Source: Caldisericum exile AZM16c01 (GTDB lineage Bacteria > Caldisericota > Caldisericia > Caldisericales > Caldisericaceae). Taken from it: a stretch of DNA of 64,000 nucleotides. Below the pieces are notes generated by a model that made no database searches, was not told the DNA's origin, and saw nothing but the letters and a program-made list of their open reading frames with translations. The translations under genes and the position numbers were made by a program. Where the stretch lies: NCBI RefSeq assembly GCF_000284335.1, contig NC_017096.1, positions 124,001 to 188,000 on the forward strand, in the 5' to 3' direction. This document shows, in pieces, positions 63,349-64,000 of the stretch (the stretch's first letter is position 1; each line of letters opens with the position of its first letter).

Positions 63349-64000
63349 ATGGCAAAGAAGTTTTTAGTTGTGCTACTTCTTATCGTAGCACTCGTAAGCA
63401 CGACATTTACAGGTTGTACGTCGAAAGGACCAAGCACAATCAAAATTGGAGGAATTGGTCCTGTAACTGGTGAAGCATCCACTTTTGGTGTTTCAACAAA
63501 AAACGGCTATGAGATGATGATCGAGGAGTGGAACGCAAAGGGCGGAGTTTTGGGTAAGAAAATCGAATTGGTCTTTGCAGATGACAAAGGAGACCCAACA
63601 GAAGGTGCAACAGCGGCACAGAAACTCATTAATGAGGACAAAGTAGTTGCTATTGCAGGTACAGTTATGAGTAAAGTATCCCTTGCAATTGCACCTATTT
63701 GTCAGAGTGCAGGAATACCTATGGTTTCGCCTACATCAACAAACCCCAAGGTTACACAAGTTGGAGATTATATCTTCAGGGCATGCTTCATCGACCCGTT
63801 CCAAGGGACAGTTGGCGCACTATTTGCGTACAACAATCTTGGCGCAAAGAAAGCGGGAGTCCTCTTTGATAACAGTAATGATTACACAAAGGGACTCGCA
63901 GAGTTCTTTAGAGACAAGTTTAATGCTCTTGGTGGGACCATTGTTGCATTTGAAGGTCACCCAGCAGGAACAACTGACTTTACTCCCTTCTTAACAAAGA
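63349..64000 (+). CDS. livJ: branched-chain amino-acid-type ABC binding lipoprotein (5' part)
   Basis: ATG 63349 after GAGGAGG; 217 codons visible before the window ends. Signal peptide with lipobox FTGCT. IKIGGIGPVTGEAS, GVLGKKIELVFADDKGDP and the VSPTSTNPKVT segment match the periplasmic-binding-protein type I family (LivJ/LivK). It would deliver branched-chain or related amino acids to an ABC importer expected just downstream. Ligand not certain. Confidence 0.9.
   Translation, partial: MAKKFLVVLLLIVALVSTTFTGCTSKGPSTIKIGGIGPVTGEASTFGVSTKNGYEMMIEEWNAKGGVLGKKIELVFADDKGDPTEGATAAQKLINEDKVVAIAGTVMSKVSLAIAPICQSAGIPMVSPTSTNPKVTQVGDYIFRACFIDPFQGTVGALFAYNNLGAKKAGVLFDNSNDYTKGLAEFFRDKFNALGGTIVAFEGHPAGTTDFTPFLTK

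Overview
The window looks like a chromosome segment of an anaerobic, probably thermophilic, low-GC bacterium. The evidence is class III ribonucleotide reductase, ThyX, a ferredoxin-type 2-oxoacid oxidoreductase, THEP1 NTPase and many secreted proteins ending in tandem copper-amine-oxidase-N (stalk) domains. The gene mix resembles Caldisericum (Caldiserica). That assignment is inference from protein families and could not be tested here.

Layout. 1-306: end of a beta-CASP nuclease. 303-7095 (minus): envelope and signalling operon with PepSY protein, PAP2 phosphatase, small-multidrug-export-type membrane protein, OmpR-type two-component pair, P3A proton ATPase and polysaccharide deacetylase. 7208-12556: accessory region. 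A 0.3 kb repeat with short inverted ends occurs twice; one copy is split by a decayed 1449-bp IS with a 5-bp target duplication. Between the copies lies a secreted amidase plus lipoprotein pair whose promoter spacer is a long AG dinucleotide tract. 12559-14330: divergent THEP1 NTPase and glycosyltransferase. 14553-17275: TPP riboswitch and ThiXYZ-type ABC transporter. 17341-28705: secreted Asp-box/stalk-domain proteins, PIG-L deacetylase, MscL, and a redox cluster (anchored redoxin, four-cysteine secreted protein, thioredoxin-CcdA fusion). 28702-32086: radical SAM protein, MFS exporter, split chromate transporter.

32349-42799 is a catabolic module: lipoate ligase and AcoX on the minus strand; a sigma-54 activator, PPC-domain protein, acetoin/2-oxoacid dehydrogenase E1alpha, E1beta and E2, and a TRAP transporter on the plus strand. 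The activator gene is followed by dyad sites and a near-perfect -24/-12 promoter. No E3 gene is present. The TRAP binding protein carries an N-terminal stalk-domain pair.

42893-47494: fatty-acid synthesis operon fabZ-fabH-fabD-fabG-acpP-fabF. 47620-50150: KorAB-type oxidoreductase. 50312-51326: frameshifted DUF2202 lipoprotein gene and a DUF4405 membrane protein. 51425-54427 (minus): copper operon (SHOCT protein, CsoR, CopA, YHS protein) with a CsoR-like operator. 54646-55856: decayed cytosine-deaminase-like gene. 55885-63139: SIMPL protein, DUF4388 protein, a free glycyl-radical domain, SLH-anchored 5'-nucleotidase, ThyX, NrdD lacking that glycyl domain, and HU. 63349-64000: start of a branched-chain amino-acid-type binding protein.

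Promoters: several share the layout TTGCAA or TTGACN, a 16-bp spacer and TAtAAT/TAAAAT. Several genes start 5-7 nt after the -10 box with no Shine-Dalgarno, which suggests leaderless mRNAs beside the usual GGAGG-led genes. No tRNA, rRNA or CRISPR array was seen.
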